Shown: positions 28,657 to 35,483 of the stretch, one piece after another
Position numbering within the stretch: position 1 is the first letter of the stretch
Layout: each line of letters starts with the position of its first letter
Translations under genes and position numbers: made by a program
Notes under the pieces: generated by a model
Databases searched by the model: none
Told to the model about the DNA's origin: nothing
Seen by the model: only the letters and a program-made list of their open reading frames with translations
Assembly: GCF_022919075.1 (NCBI RefSeq)
Contig: NZ_CP095078.1
Coordinates: 1,612,001 to 1,676,000 of the forward strand
Direction of reading: 5' to 3'
DNA from: Nocardioides sp. W7
Lineage (GTDB): Bacteria > Actinomycetota > Actinomycetes > Propionibacteriales > Nocardioidaceae
Length of the DNA: 64,000 nucleotides

Positions 28657-29340
28657 GTGGAGCAGCCCCTTCGGATCGCGATCGTCGACGACTACGCGGT
28701 CGTCATCGCCGGGGTGGCGGCGTTCCTGGCGGATGAACGCATCGACGTGGTCGAGACGGGCGCATCGGTGCCCGTCGTCAGCGACGTGGACATCGTCCTC
28801 TACGACACGTTCGGCCAGATCGAGGGCGACGGCGTCGATCTCGTGGACTTCGTCCGCGACAGTGGCGCCAAGGTGGTCGTCTACAGCTGGAACCTGGAGC
28901 CGCAGATGGTCACGCAGGCGCTCGCCGCCGGCGCCAGTGGCTACCTGTCCAAGGTGCTCACCGGCCCCGAGATCGTGGCTGCCCTCCAGCGGGTCATGAA
29001 CGGGGAGATCGTCGTCGTCACCGGCGACGACGAGACGAGTGTGGGCGGCGCCGGCGACTGGCCCGGTCGCTCGCACGACCTGTCGTCTCGTGAGGCCGAG
29101 ATCATGGCGCTCATCACCCAGGGTCTGAGCAACGAGGAGATCGCCAAGCGTGCCTTCATCGGCGTCAACACCGTGAAGACCCACATCCGCACGGCCTATC
29201 GCAAGATCGGGGTGACCAGCCGGGCGCAAGCGGTGCTCTGGGGGGTCGAGAACGGCTTCAAGCCCGACACCCTGCGCACCCTCGACCCTGCTCTTCTCCT
29301 GCGTCGCCCGCCGCAGCCGCCCCGGCGGCCCGCGCCGTAG
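28657..29340 (+). CDS. LuxR-type response regulator, intact receiver
   Basis: Start set at GTG 28657 because AGGAG is 4 bases upstream; in-frame ATG 28645 and GTG 28633 lack such a site. 227 residues. The receiver keeps all phosphorylation residues: DD in IAIVDDYAVV, Asp in VLYDTFG, Ser in VVVYSWN and Lys in GYLSKVLTG. The HTH (LSSREAEIMALITQGLSNEE, then VNTVKTHIRTAYRKIGV) is nearly identical in its recognition helix to that of the regulator at 26623-27249. Shared DNA targets are therefore likely. Divergent from the PAS kinase. Confidence 0.88.
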   Translation: MEQPLRIAIVDDYAVVIAGVAAFLADERIDVVETGASVPVVSDVDIVLYDTFGQIEGDGVDLVDFVRDSGAKVVVYSWNLEPQMVTQALAAGASGYLSKVLTGPEIVAALQRVMNGEIVVVTGDDETSVGGAGDWPGRSHDLSSREAEIMALITQGLSNEEIAKRAFIGVNTVKTHIRTAYRKIGVTSRAQAVLWGVENGFKPDTLRTLDPALLLRRPPQPPRRPAP

Positions 29341-29402
29341 CCCGCACCGGCTGAGGAATCGACCCCGATCCTGGGGCCTGCTCGGCGGCACCGCGCCCGG
29401 AG

Positions 29403-29427
29403 TTCTCGACAGGTTCACCCACTGGGG
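29403..29427 (+). repeat. Dispersed-repeat remnant
   Basis: TTCTCGACAGGTTCACCCAC resembles the elements at 21290-21315 and 21770-21796 (consensus GGTCTCGACARGCTCGACCA). It lies between the response regulator and the STAS gene. Confidence 0.45.
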
Positions 29428-29523
29428 TGGGACAGGCGTACGTCTGTACGGGGGTACCGGACACCGCTGGGCGAGGTACGCCGAGCAGCGGCGCAGGTTC
29501 GCGGATCGGTCGGGTCGAGGTGC

Positions 29524-29889
29524 GTGTACTCCCAACTGCTCATCAGCTACACCCTGCGTCAGGGGACCCTGCGCGTGGCCGACGTTCTCGACGGCGAGGC
29601 GGAGGAGGACCTGCAGCGCAGGATCGACGACGCGATCGCTGCGGGCTGCCTGCGGCTCGACGTCGACTGCCGCCGGGTCGTTCAGGCCGGGTGGGGCTCG
29701 TTGGCGGTTCTGTCCGCCGCGAAGGCGTATCTGGAATCGGTCGGCGGGGCACTGCGGGTGACCAGGGCCTCGGCGGCCTTCACGCGCACCGCACGGGCGG
29801 CGGGCCTGCACGAGCTCGTCCCTGGCCTGGCCACGGTGGCGGCCCTGGCACCCACTGCTCCTGTGGCCGAGCCGCCGGACAAGCCGTGA
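29524..29889 (+). CDS. STAS-domain protein (anti-sigma-factor-antagonist-like)
   Basis: 121 residues with the alpha/beta pattern of STAS domains: a beta strand, then CLRLDVDCRRVVQAGWGSLAVLSAAKAYLESVGGALRVTRAS. The usual phosphorylatable Ser/Thr in D(S/T)xG is in the DCRRVVQAGWGSL loop, where Ser is displaced, so regulation by an anti-sigma kinase is uncertain. It begins at GTG, and its stop overlaps the ATG of the hydrolase gene (TGATG). Its place after a two-component locus is compatible with stress signalling. That is inference. Confidence 0.65.
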   Translation: MYSQLLISYTLRQGTLRVADVLDGEAEEDLQRRIDDAIAAGCLRLDVDCRRVVQAGWGSLAVLSAAKAYLESVGGALRVTRASAAFTRTARAAGLHELVPGLATVAALAPTAPVAEPPDKP

Positions 29890-30545
29890 TGGACGCGGAT
29901 CCGGTGGCTGCCGTGCCGGGCCTGGGCCTCGGGGTCGAGGCGTGGCGCCCCGCCCTCGCCGCGCTCGGTGCGGGGCACGCCACGATCCACCTGCTCCCTG
30001 GGTACGGCGCACCGATCGAATCTGCGCGCACTCCGTCCCCGACCCAGCTCGCCGGACGGCTGTGCGACCGGCTCGCGCCCTCGTCCACGGTGTTCGCCCT
30101 CTCCTCGAGCTGTCAGCTCGTCGCTCACGCGGCCCGGCTCCGCCCGGATCTGGTGCGCCGGATCGTCCTGGTCGGTCCCACCACCGACCCGCGCGCTCGC
30201 TCCTGGGCCGGACTGGCCGGGCTGTGGCTGCGCACCGCCGTCCACGAGGAACCGCGCCAGCTGCCGTCGCTCGTCCGGCAGTACCGCCGTACGACGCTGC
30301 GGTCCATGTACGCCACGATGGACGTCTGCCGCCACGACAGCCTCCAGGTCACGCTGTCCCGGGTCGGGTGCCCGGTCGTGCTGGTGCGCGGCGTCCGCGA
30401 CCGGATCGCCCGGCGGGACTGGGTCCAGACCCTCGCGGGGACGGCGCCTGAGCGGGTGGTCGTGGAGATCCCCGCCGGAGCGCACCTGGTGCCGATGACG
30501 CACCCGGCCCTGTTCGCCGAGCGCGTCGCCCCCGTCCTGGCCTGA
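29889..30545 (+). CDS. Alpha/beta hydrolase-fold protein
   Basis: 218 residues with a compact alpha/beta hydrolase fold. An oxyanion-region PGLGLGVEAW lies near the start. A nucleophile elbow reads ALSSSCQLVAH, where the normal G-x-S-x-G glycines are Ser and Gln. A candidate Asp lies in RGVRDRIARRD and a candidate His in GAHLVPMTHP. The triad is thus possible but the elbow is unusual. It is translationally coupled to the STAS gene. Substrate unknown. Confidence 0.7.
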   Translation: MDADPVAAVPGLGLGVEAWRPALAALGAGHATIHLLPGYGAPIESARTPSPTQLAGRLCDRLAPSSTVFALSSSCQLVAHAARLRPDLVRRIVLVGPTTDPRARSWAGLAGLWLRTAVHEEPRQLPSLVRQYRRTTLRSMYATMDVCRHDSLQVTLSRVGCPVVLVRGVRDRIARRDWVQTLAGTAPERVVVEIPAGAHLVPMTHPALFAERVAPVLA

Positions 30546-30711
30546 GACGCGAGCCGCGCGGAGCAACCCGCAGGTCTTGTCGCGCAGGTAGGTGAGGACC
30601 GCGACGACCACCGCGACCAGGACGACGAGGCGACAGCCCCGAGGGTGGGCGTCAGCAGCGGCGGCGCCCGCCGTGCAGAGGCTTGTCCGTCGTGGGCGGC
30701 ACGCGCTCCAG

Positions 30712-31314
30712 TCAGGCGTCGGAGGGAGTCCCGGCGCGACGGGCCGATCCGTCGAGGAGGATGCGGACGAGCAGGTCCGCGAGCTCGTCGGTCGAGTAGT
30801 TCTCGCGGGTGGGCCAGCGGTGCGTCGCCCACAGGGTGTCGCGCATCGTCTGGTAGATCACGTCGGTCGGTACGTCGTCGCGCAGCGTGCCGTCGGCGAC
30901 GCCCGCCTCGATGGTCTCCATCCAGAGCGACCGCACCTTGCTGGTCGTCTCCTCGACCGGCTGGAGCAGGTCGTGCTCGCGCAGGTACTGATGGTCGCTC
31001 CGGTACATCGACGTGACGTGCGGGTGCTCGGCGATGAGGGTGAGCGTCTGGCGCACCAGCCCTCGGATGGCGGACAGGGTGTCCGGCGCACTGGAGAGCA
31101 CGCCCTCCAGGTCCTCGCGGATCGCCACCATGTAACGCTCCAGGAGCTCCCTGACGATCGCGTCCTTGGAGCGGAAGTGGTGGTACAGGCTGCCGGGGAG
31201 CATGGCGGCCGCGTCGCCGATGTCGCGCACGGTGGTGCCGGCGATGCTCTTGGCGGCGAACAGCTCGCCCGCCTGCCGCAGGACCTCTTCGCGGCGGCCG
31301 GAGGGTTCGGTCAT
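30712..31314 (-). CDS. TetR-family regulator, KstR2-like paralogue
   Basis: 200 residues. The N-terminal HTH has TTVRDIGDAAAMLPGSLYHHF, whose recognition helix (GSLYHHF) matches that of the KstR2 orthologue at 45315. The C-terminal ligand domain also follows the KstR2 pattern (VIYQTMRDTLWATHRW). It is divergent from the MFS transporter, and the AnCAAGnnCTTGnT-like palindrome at 31342-31355 lies in the shared promoter. A TAGGGT -10 box 6 bases before ATG suggests a leaderless transcript. It may respond to an acyl-CoA, like KstR2, and could share operators with it. Confidence 0.8.
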   Translation of the reverse strand: MTEPSGRREEVLRQAGELFAAKSIAGTTVRDIGDAAAMLPGSLYHHFRSKDAIVRELLERYMVAIREDLEGVLSSAPDTLSAIRGLVRQTLTLIAEHPHVTSMYRSDHQYLREHDLLQPVEETTSKVRSLWMETIEAGVADGTLRDDVPTDVIYQTMRDTLWATHRWPTRENYSTDELADLLVRILLDGSARRAGTPSDA

Positions 31315-31341
31315 GCCGGAACCCTAGGGCTGCCGCAGGAA

Positions 31342-31355
31342 AACAAGCATTTGCT
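31342..31355 (+). promoter_or_regulatory. KstR2-type operator (one mismatch) and divergent promoter
   Basis: AACAAGCATTTGCT fits AnCAAGnnCTTGnT except for one base. A TAGGTT -10 box at 31355-31360 is 7 bases before ATG 31368. On the other strand TAGGGT (31321-31326) is 6 bases before the TetR ATG. Both transcripts would be leaderless. Confidence 0.65.
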
Positions 31356-31367
31356 AGGTTGACCGAC

Positions 31368-31451
31368 ATGCTCATCACGACCCTCGGGGAGATCGGGTCC
31401 GGCGGCGCCTCCGGCGTCGGCGCGGCCACCGGCCGGTCGCTGCGCAGGTGA
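31368..31451 (+). CDS. 27-residue leader ORF coupled to the MFS gene
   Basis: An ATG at the predicted transcription start opens a 27-codon frame (MLITTLGEIGSGGASG, then GAATGRSLRR). Its TGA overlaps the GTG of the MFS gene as GTGA. There is no ribosome site for that GTG, so reaching it probably requires translating this frame. The peptide itself may have no function. It could also be the remnant of a longer N-terminus. Confidence 0.45.
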   Translation: MLITTLGEIGSGGASGVGAATGRSLRR

Positions 31452-32854
31452 GTGACCGGCTGCGCTTCCACGGTCTGGTGCTCGTCGCGCTGGCGACGGG
31501 GATCGCCGTCAGCCTGGCCGCCCCCCTGGTGCCGATGATCGCCCGCGAGGAGGGCGTCGCGCTGGCCACCGCCCAATGGGCGCTCACCGGCAGCTTCCTG
31601 GTCGCGGGCGTCATGGCGCCGCTGCTGGGACGTCTCGGCGTCGGCCGTCGGCTGCGTCCGACGCTGATCGTCACCCTGGGGCTGGGCGTGCTGGGCGCGT
31701 TGCTGGCCGCGCTGCCACTCGGGATCTGGGGCATCCTCGCCGGGCGCGCCCTCCAGGGGTTCCCGTACGCCGTCGCGCCGCTGCTCTTCGCCGTCGCCCG
31801 CAACGTCCTTCCGGAGGACCGGATCGCCGGCGGGCTCTCCACGCTCTCGGTGGCCAACGTCGCCGCCGCCGGCCTGGGCTTTCCGCTCGTCTCGTTCGTG
31901 GCCATGGTCGCGGGCCTCGAAGGTGCCCTCTGGTTCGGCTTCGCCCTGATGGTGGTCGCCCTGGTCGTCGGCGTGGTCGTCGTACCGCCGTCGGCGGTGA
32001 TCGCACCCGGTGGGCTGGACCTGGTGGGCGCGCTGCTGCTGGGTGGCGGCACCTTCGCCGTGCTGCTGGCGGTGAGCCGTGGCGGGCTCTGGGGCTATGC
32101 CTCGCCCCGGACGCTGGTGGTGGCGGGGGTCGGCGTGCTGCTCGTGCTGATGGCGTTGCGCTGGTTCGGCCGCGTCGCGGCCCCGCTGATCGACTTCCGG
32201 CTGGCGCGGCTGCCGGTGGTGCTCGGCGCCCACCTCACCGCGGTCCTCGCGGGGATCGGCATGTACGTGCTTCTGACCTGCGTCCTGGTCATCGCGCAGA
32301 GCCCGCCCGGCGAGGGCTACGGGCTCGGCCGTTCGGTGGCCGTCGCGGGCCTGATGCTGACGCCGTACTCGGCCCTCAGCGTGGTCGGGAACCGGATCGC
32401 GCTGCGTGCCGGACACCGCGTGGGGCCGGAGCGGCTGATCCCGATCGGGTGCCTGCTGTACACCACCGCGCTGCTCTCGCTGTGGCACTGGCACGCGAAT
32501 CCGTGGCAGCTCGTGCTGGCGATGAGCGTCGGTGGCATCGCGAGCGGCGTGACCTTCAACGCGATCCCGTGGCTGGTGGTGCGCGCGGTGCCCAACGAGG
32601 AGACCGCCAGCGTGATGAGCGTGAATCTCGTGCTGCGGTTCGTGGGGTTCGCGATGGGCAGCGCGGTCGCGGTCGCCTTCCTCTCCGCCTTCGGGGGCAG
32701 CGCCACGAGTCCGAGCCGGCTGGGCTTCGAGACCGCGACGCTCGTCGGCGCCGGCATCTGCCTGGTCGCGTCGCTGGTCGCGGCCCTGCTCATGAGCCGC
32801 CCGGCCCGGTCGGGCGAACCCACTCCCGGGGACGGCGAGTCCCTGTTACGTTAA
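31448..32854 (+). CDS. MFS transporter next to TetR
   Basis: 468 residues with about 14 hydrophobic helices, DHA2-like. Family motifs include AQWALTGSFLVAGVMAPLLGRLG and GRALQGFPYAVAPL. The substrate is unknown. Its divergent TetR partner, the operator between them and the following Ltp2/DUF35 genes suggest uptake or efflux of a steroid or a steroid-derived acid. That is inference. The GTG start overlaps a 27-codon leader ORF and lacks its own ribosome site; in-frame starts further down would remove the first helix. Confidence 0.82.
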   Translation: MSDRLRFHGLVLVALATGIAVSLAAPLVPMIAREEGVALATAQWALTGSFLVAGVMAPLLGRLGVGRRLRPTLIVTLGLGVLGALLAALPLGIWGILAGRALQGFPYAVAPLLFAVARNVLPEDRIAGGLSTLSVANVAAAGLGFPLVSFVAMVAGLEGALWFGFALMVVALVVGVVVVPPSAVIAPGGLDLVGALLLGGGTFAVLLAVSRGGLWGYASPRTLVVAGVGVLLVLMALRWFGRVAAPLIDFRLARLPVVLGAHLTAVLAGIGMYVLLTCVLVIAQSPPGEGYGLGRSVAVAGLMLTPYSALSVVGNRIALRAGHRVGPERLIPIGCLLYTTALLSLWHWHANPWQLVLAMSVGGIASGVTFNAIPWLVVRAVPNEETASVMSVNLVLRFVGFAMGSAVAVAFLSAFGGSATSPSRLGFETATLVGAGICLVASLVAALLMSRPARSGEPTPGDGESLLR

Positions 32855-32856
32855 CA

Positions 32857-32870
32857 ACCAAATGCTTGCT
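32857..32870 (+). promoter_or_regulatory. KstR2-type operator (one mismatch)
   Basis: ACCAAATGCTTGCT differs at one base from AnCAAGnnCTTGnT. It is in the 63-base AT-rich gap before the DUF35 gene and likely controls DUF35, the Ltp2-like gene and the SDR. Confidence 0.65.
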
Positions 32871-32917
32871 CAAATTACGTCGTACTGCAGCCAGGACCCC
32901 CACCCGAAGGAGACCAC

Positions 32918-33361
32918 GTGAGCAAGACGTCCGTGCCCCCGATCACCCGCACCCACGACAACGTCTTCTGGTTCGACGGCGCCCAGCAGGGTCGCCTGCT
33001 GATCCAGCGCTGCGCCGACTGCGCCACGCTCCGCCACCCACCCGGCCCCGCCTGCCCGGCGTGCCGATCCTTCGAGTGGGACACCATGGAGTCCTCGCGC
33101 CGGGGCACGTTGCACAGCTTCACCGTGATCCACCACCCGCAGGACCCGGCCTTCACCTACCCGCTGGCCGTGGGGCTGATCGACCTCGCGGAGGGCACTC
33201 GTCTGGTCGCCGACATCGAAGGTGTCGAGCCGGGCGACCTGCAGCTCGGGATGGAGCTGGAGGTCGTCTTCGGCGCGCACGCACACGACGAGACGCTGCC
33301 GCGGCTGCGGCCCGTTCCTGCCGCCGCCACCCCCTCCGAGCCCGACGGGATCACCGCATGA
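32918..33361 (+). CDS. DUF35 OB-fold/zinc-ribbon protein, partner of the Ltp2-like aldolase
   Basis: 147 residues. A rubredoxin-like zinc ribbon is explicit (CADC, 12 residues later CPAC, about residues 30-50), followed by an OB-fold (RGTLHSFTVIHHP...LAVGLIDL). Such proteins dock to thiolase-superfamily enzymes. In mycobacterial steroid side-chain removal the DUF35 part of ChsH2 binds the Ltp2 retro-aldolase. Here it is a stand-alone protein whose stop overlaps the ATG of an Ltp2-like gene (ATGA), so a complex is expected. GTG start after GGAGACCAC. Confidence 0.88.
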   Translation: MSKTSVPPITRTHDNVFWFDGAQQGRLLIQRCADCATLRHPPGPACPACRSFEWDTMESSRRGTLHSFTVIHHPQDPAFTYPLAVGLIDLAEGTRLVADIEGVEPGDLQLGMELEVVFGAHAHDETLPRLRPVPAAATPSEPDGITA

Positions 33362-34539
33362 GCCAGACCTTCTCCCGACGCGCCGCCATCGCGGGCATCG
33401 GTGCCACCGAGTTCTCCAAGGACTCCGGCCGCAGCGAGTGGCGACTGGCCTGCGAGAGCGTGCTCGCCGCCCTCGCGGACGCCCAGATCGGGGTGGAGGA
33501 GGTCGACGGCTTCGCCCTCTTCACCATGGAGAACAACCCGGAGATCGCGGTCGCCCGCGCCCTGGGCATCCCGGAGCTGAAGTTCTTCAGCCGGATCCCG
33601 CACGGCGGCGGCGGCGCCTGCGCGCCCGTCCAGCAGGCCGCCCTCGCGGTCTCCAGCGGCGTCGCCGACGTCGTGGTCGTCTACCGGGCCTTCAACGAGC
33701 GCTCCGGCCACCGCTTCGGCGCGGGCCCGCCGCCCTTCGCCTACGCGCAGAACACCGACCAGGAGTACCGCAACTGGATCAACCCCTACGGGCTGCTCAC
33801 CCCGGCCCAGCAGGAGGCGTTCCTGGCCCAGCGGTACATGGCCAAGTACGGCGCCACCAGCGAGGACTTCGGGCGGGTCTCGGTGCTGTCGCGCAAGCAC
33901 GCGGCGAACAATCCGAAGGCGTGGTTCCACGGTCGGCCGATCAGGCTGGAGGAGCACCAGAGCTCGAGGTTCATCGCCGAGCCGCTGCGGCTGCTGGACT
34001 GCTGCCAGGAGAGCGACGGCGGTCAGGCGCTGGTGATCGTGAGCGCCGAGCGGGCCCGGGACCTGCCCCACCCGCCGGCCCTGATCAGCGGTGCCGCCCA
34101 GGGGGTGGGGCCGCAGCAGATCTCGATGAGCAGCTACTACCGGCCCGACATCGACGAGATGCCAGAGGTCGAGCTGGTGGCCCGGCAGCTGTGGCAGCAG
34201 TCCGGGCTGCGGCCCGCGGAGATCGACGCGGCGGTGATCTACGACGCCTTCACGCCGATGGTGCTGCTGCAGCTCGAGGAGTACGGCTTCTGCGGTCGCG
34301 GTGAGGCCAAGGACTACCTGCTCGACGGACACCTCGAGGTCGACGGCGCGCTGCCCGTCAACACCCACGGCGGGCAGCTCGGCGAGGGCTACCTGCACGG
34401 TGTCAACGGCATCGCCGAGGGCGTCCGGCTGGTCCGCGGCACCTCGACCAACCAGCCGCCGAAGGCGATCGACAACGTGCTGGTCACCGGCGGCTCGCCG
34501 GTGCCGCACAGCGGACTCGTGCTCAGCGCCGACCGCTGA
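33358..34539 (+). CDS. Ltp2-like thiolase-superfamily (retro-)aldolase
   Basis: 393 residues of the sterol-carrier/Ltp thiolase branch. It lacks the standard thiolase nucleophile loop. It has GGGGACAPVQQAALAV in that place, YDAFTPMVLLQLEEYGFC, and the C-terminal THGGQLGEGYLHGVNG with the Tyr used by Ltp2 to cleave the C17-hydroxylated steroid-CoA side chain (known family mechanism). With the DUF35 protein it probably performs a retro-aldol split of a side-chain acyl-CoA. Steroid substrate is inferred from the surrounding KstR2-type regulon. A different aldol substrate is possible. Confidence 0.82.
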   Translation: MSQTFSRRAAIAGIGATEFSKDSGRSEWRLACESVLAALADAQIGVEEVDGFALFTMENNPEIAVARALGIPELKFFSRIPHGGGGACAPVQQAALAVSSGVADVVVVYRAFNERSGHRFGAGPPPFAYAQNTDQEYRNWINPYGLLTPAQQEAFLAQRYMAKYGATSEDFGRVSVLSRKHAANNPKAWFHGRPIRLEEHQSSRFIAEPLRLLDCCQESDGGQALVIVSAERARDLPHPPALISGAAQGVGPQQISMSSYYRPDIDEMPEVELVARQLWQQSGLRPAEIDAAVIYDAFTPMVLLQLEEYGFCGRGEAKDYLLDGHLEVDGALPVNTHGGQLGEGYLHGVNGIAEGVRLVRGTSTNQPPKAIDNVLVTGGSPVPHSGLVLSADR

Positions 34540-34565
34540 CGACGTACCGACCCGACAGGAGTCCC

Positions 34566-35411
34566 ATGCATCCCGACGTCTCACTCCCGGACGCCGAGCG
34601 TCTGACCCGCGGCACCGCCCTGGTGACCGGAGGGGGATCGGGGATCGGCGAGGGGCTGGTACGCCGGCTGACCCGCCGGGGGATGACGGTGCTCGTGGCC
34701 GACATCGACCTCGACCGTGCCGAGACCGTGGCCGTCGGGGTGCGGGCCGACGGCGGCGATGCCCGGGCCCACGCCGTGGACGTCACCGACCCGGCCGCCG
34801 TGGACCGGCTCGCCCAGGAGGTCTTCGAGCGGCACGGCAGCCTGGAGCTGCTGGTCAACAACGCGGGGATCGAGACCGGCGGGCGGGTCTGGGAGGTCGA
34901 TCCCGCCCGGTGGCGCAGCCTGGTGGCCGTCAACCTCGGCGGGGTCTTCCACGGCATCGCGGCCTTCGTGCCGCGGATGATCGCCCAGGGCTCGCCCGGG
35001 ACGGTGGCCAACGTGGCCTCGGTCGGGGGAGTCACCTCGATGCCCTTCCAGGGGGCCTACATCGCCAGCAAGCACGCCGTGGTCGGACTCTCGGAGTGCC
35101 TCTTCCACGACCTCGCCGAGACCGGGTCGTCGCTCCAGGTCTCGGTGGTGCTGCCCGGCTGGGTGCGCACCCGGATCTTCGCCGACGCCGGCTCGCACGC
35201 TCCGCAGGGTGCCTCCGGGGCCGGGGAGCACTTCGAGGCCTTGACGGTCTCGAACCAGGAACGCGGCCTGGACCCGCTCGACGCTGCGGACCGGATCGTC
35301 GAGGGCCTGGCCGGCGGGGACTTCTGGGTCTTCACCGACGACCGCGGGCCCCGCCTGATGCGTCAGCGCGGCGAGCAGCTGCTCGCGGGGGGCCTGCCCG
35401 TCCAGCCGTGA
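34566..35411 (+). CDS. Short-chain dehydrogenase/reductase (classical)
   Basis: 281 residues. Cofactor motif TGGGSGIG (about 22-29), NNAG (about 99-102), catalytic Ser in NVASVGG and YIASK (Tyr-x3-Lys) are all present. An Asp after strand 2 (VADIDLD) suggests NAD over NADP. It is the last gene of the DUF35-Ltp2-SDR unit, 26 bases after the aldolase. It could reduce or oxidise the ketone released by side-chain cleavage; the exact substrate is unknown. Confidence 0.85.
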   Translation: MHPDVSLPDAERLTRGTALVTGGGSGIGEGLVRRLTRRGMTVLVADIDLDRAETVAVGVRADGGDARAHAVDVTDPAAVDRLAQEVFERHGSLELLVNNAGIETGGRVWEVDPARWRSLVAVNLGGVFHGIAAFVPRMIAQGSPGTVANVASVGGVTSMPFQGAYIASKHAVVGLSECLFHDLAETGSSLQVSVVLPGWVRTRIFADAGSHAPQGASGAGEHFEALTVSNQERGLDPLDAADRIVEGLAGGDFWVFTDDRGPRLMRQRGEQLLAGGLPVQP

Positions 35412-35423
35412 CGTCGCTCTCAG

Positions 35424-35483
35424 ATTCAGCCTGAATGGTTGGCCGGACCTAGACAAACTATGCCTAACAGATACATTCCTCTT
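35424..35483 (+). promoter_or_regulatory. Palindrome and predicted leaderless promoter of the monooxygenase gene
   Basis: ATTCAGCCTGAAT (35424-35436) is a 13-base palindrome. TAGACA (35450-35455) and TACATT (35472-35477) make a -35/-10 pair with a 16-base spacer, placing transcription start at about 35484, the GTG chosen as start. Confidence 0.5.

Noticed and set aside
30546..30640. Hydrophobic peptide on the minus strand (LVVLVAVVVAVLTYLRDK)
   Set aside because: It looks like a membrane segment, but the frame has no start before the TetR gene and no ribosome site. At most it is a gene remnant.
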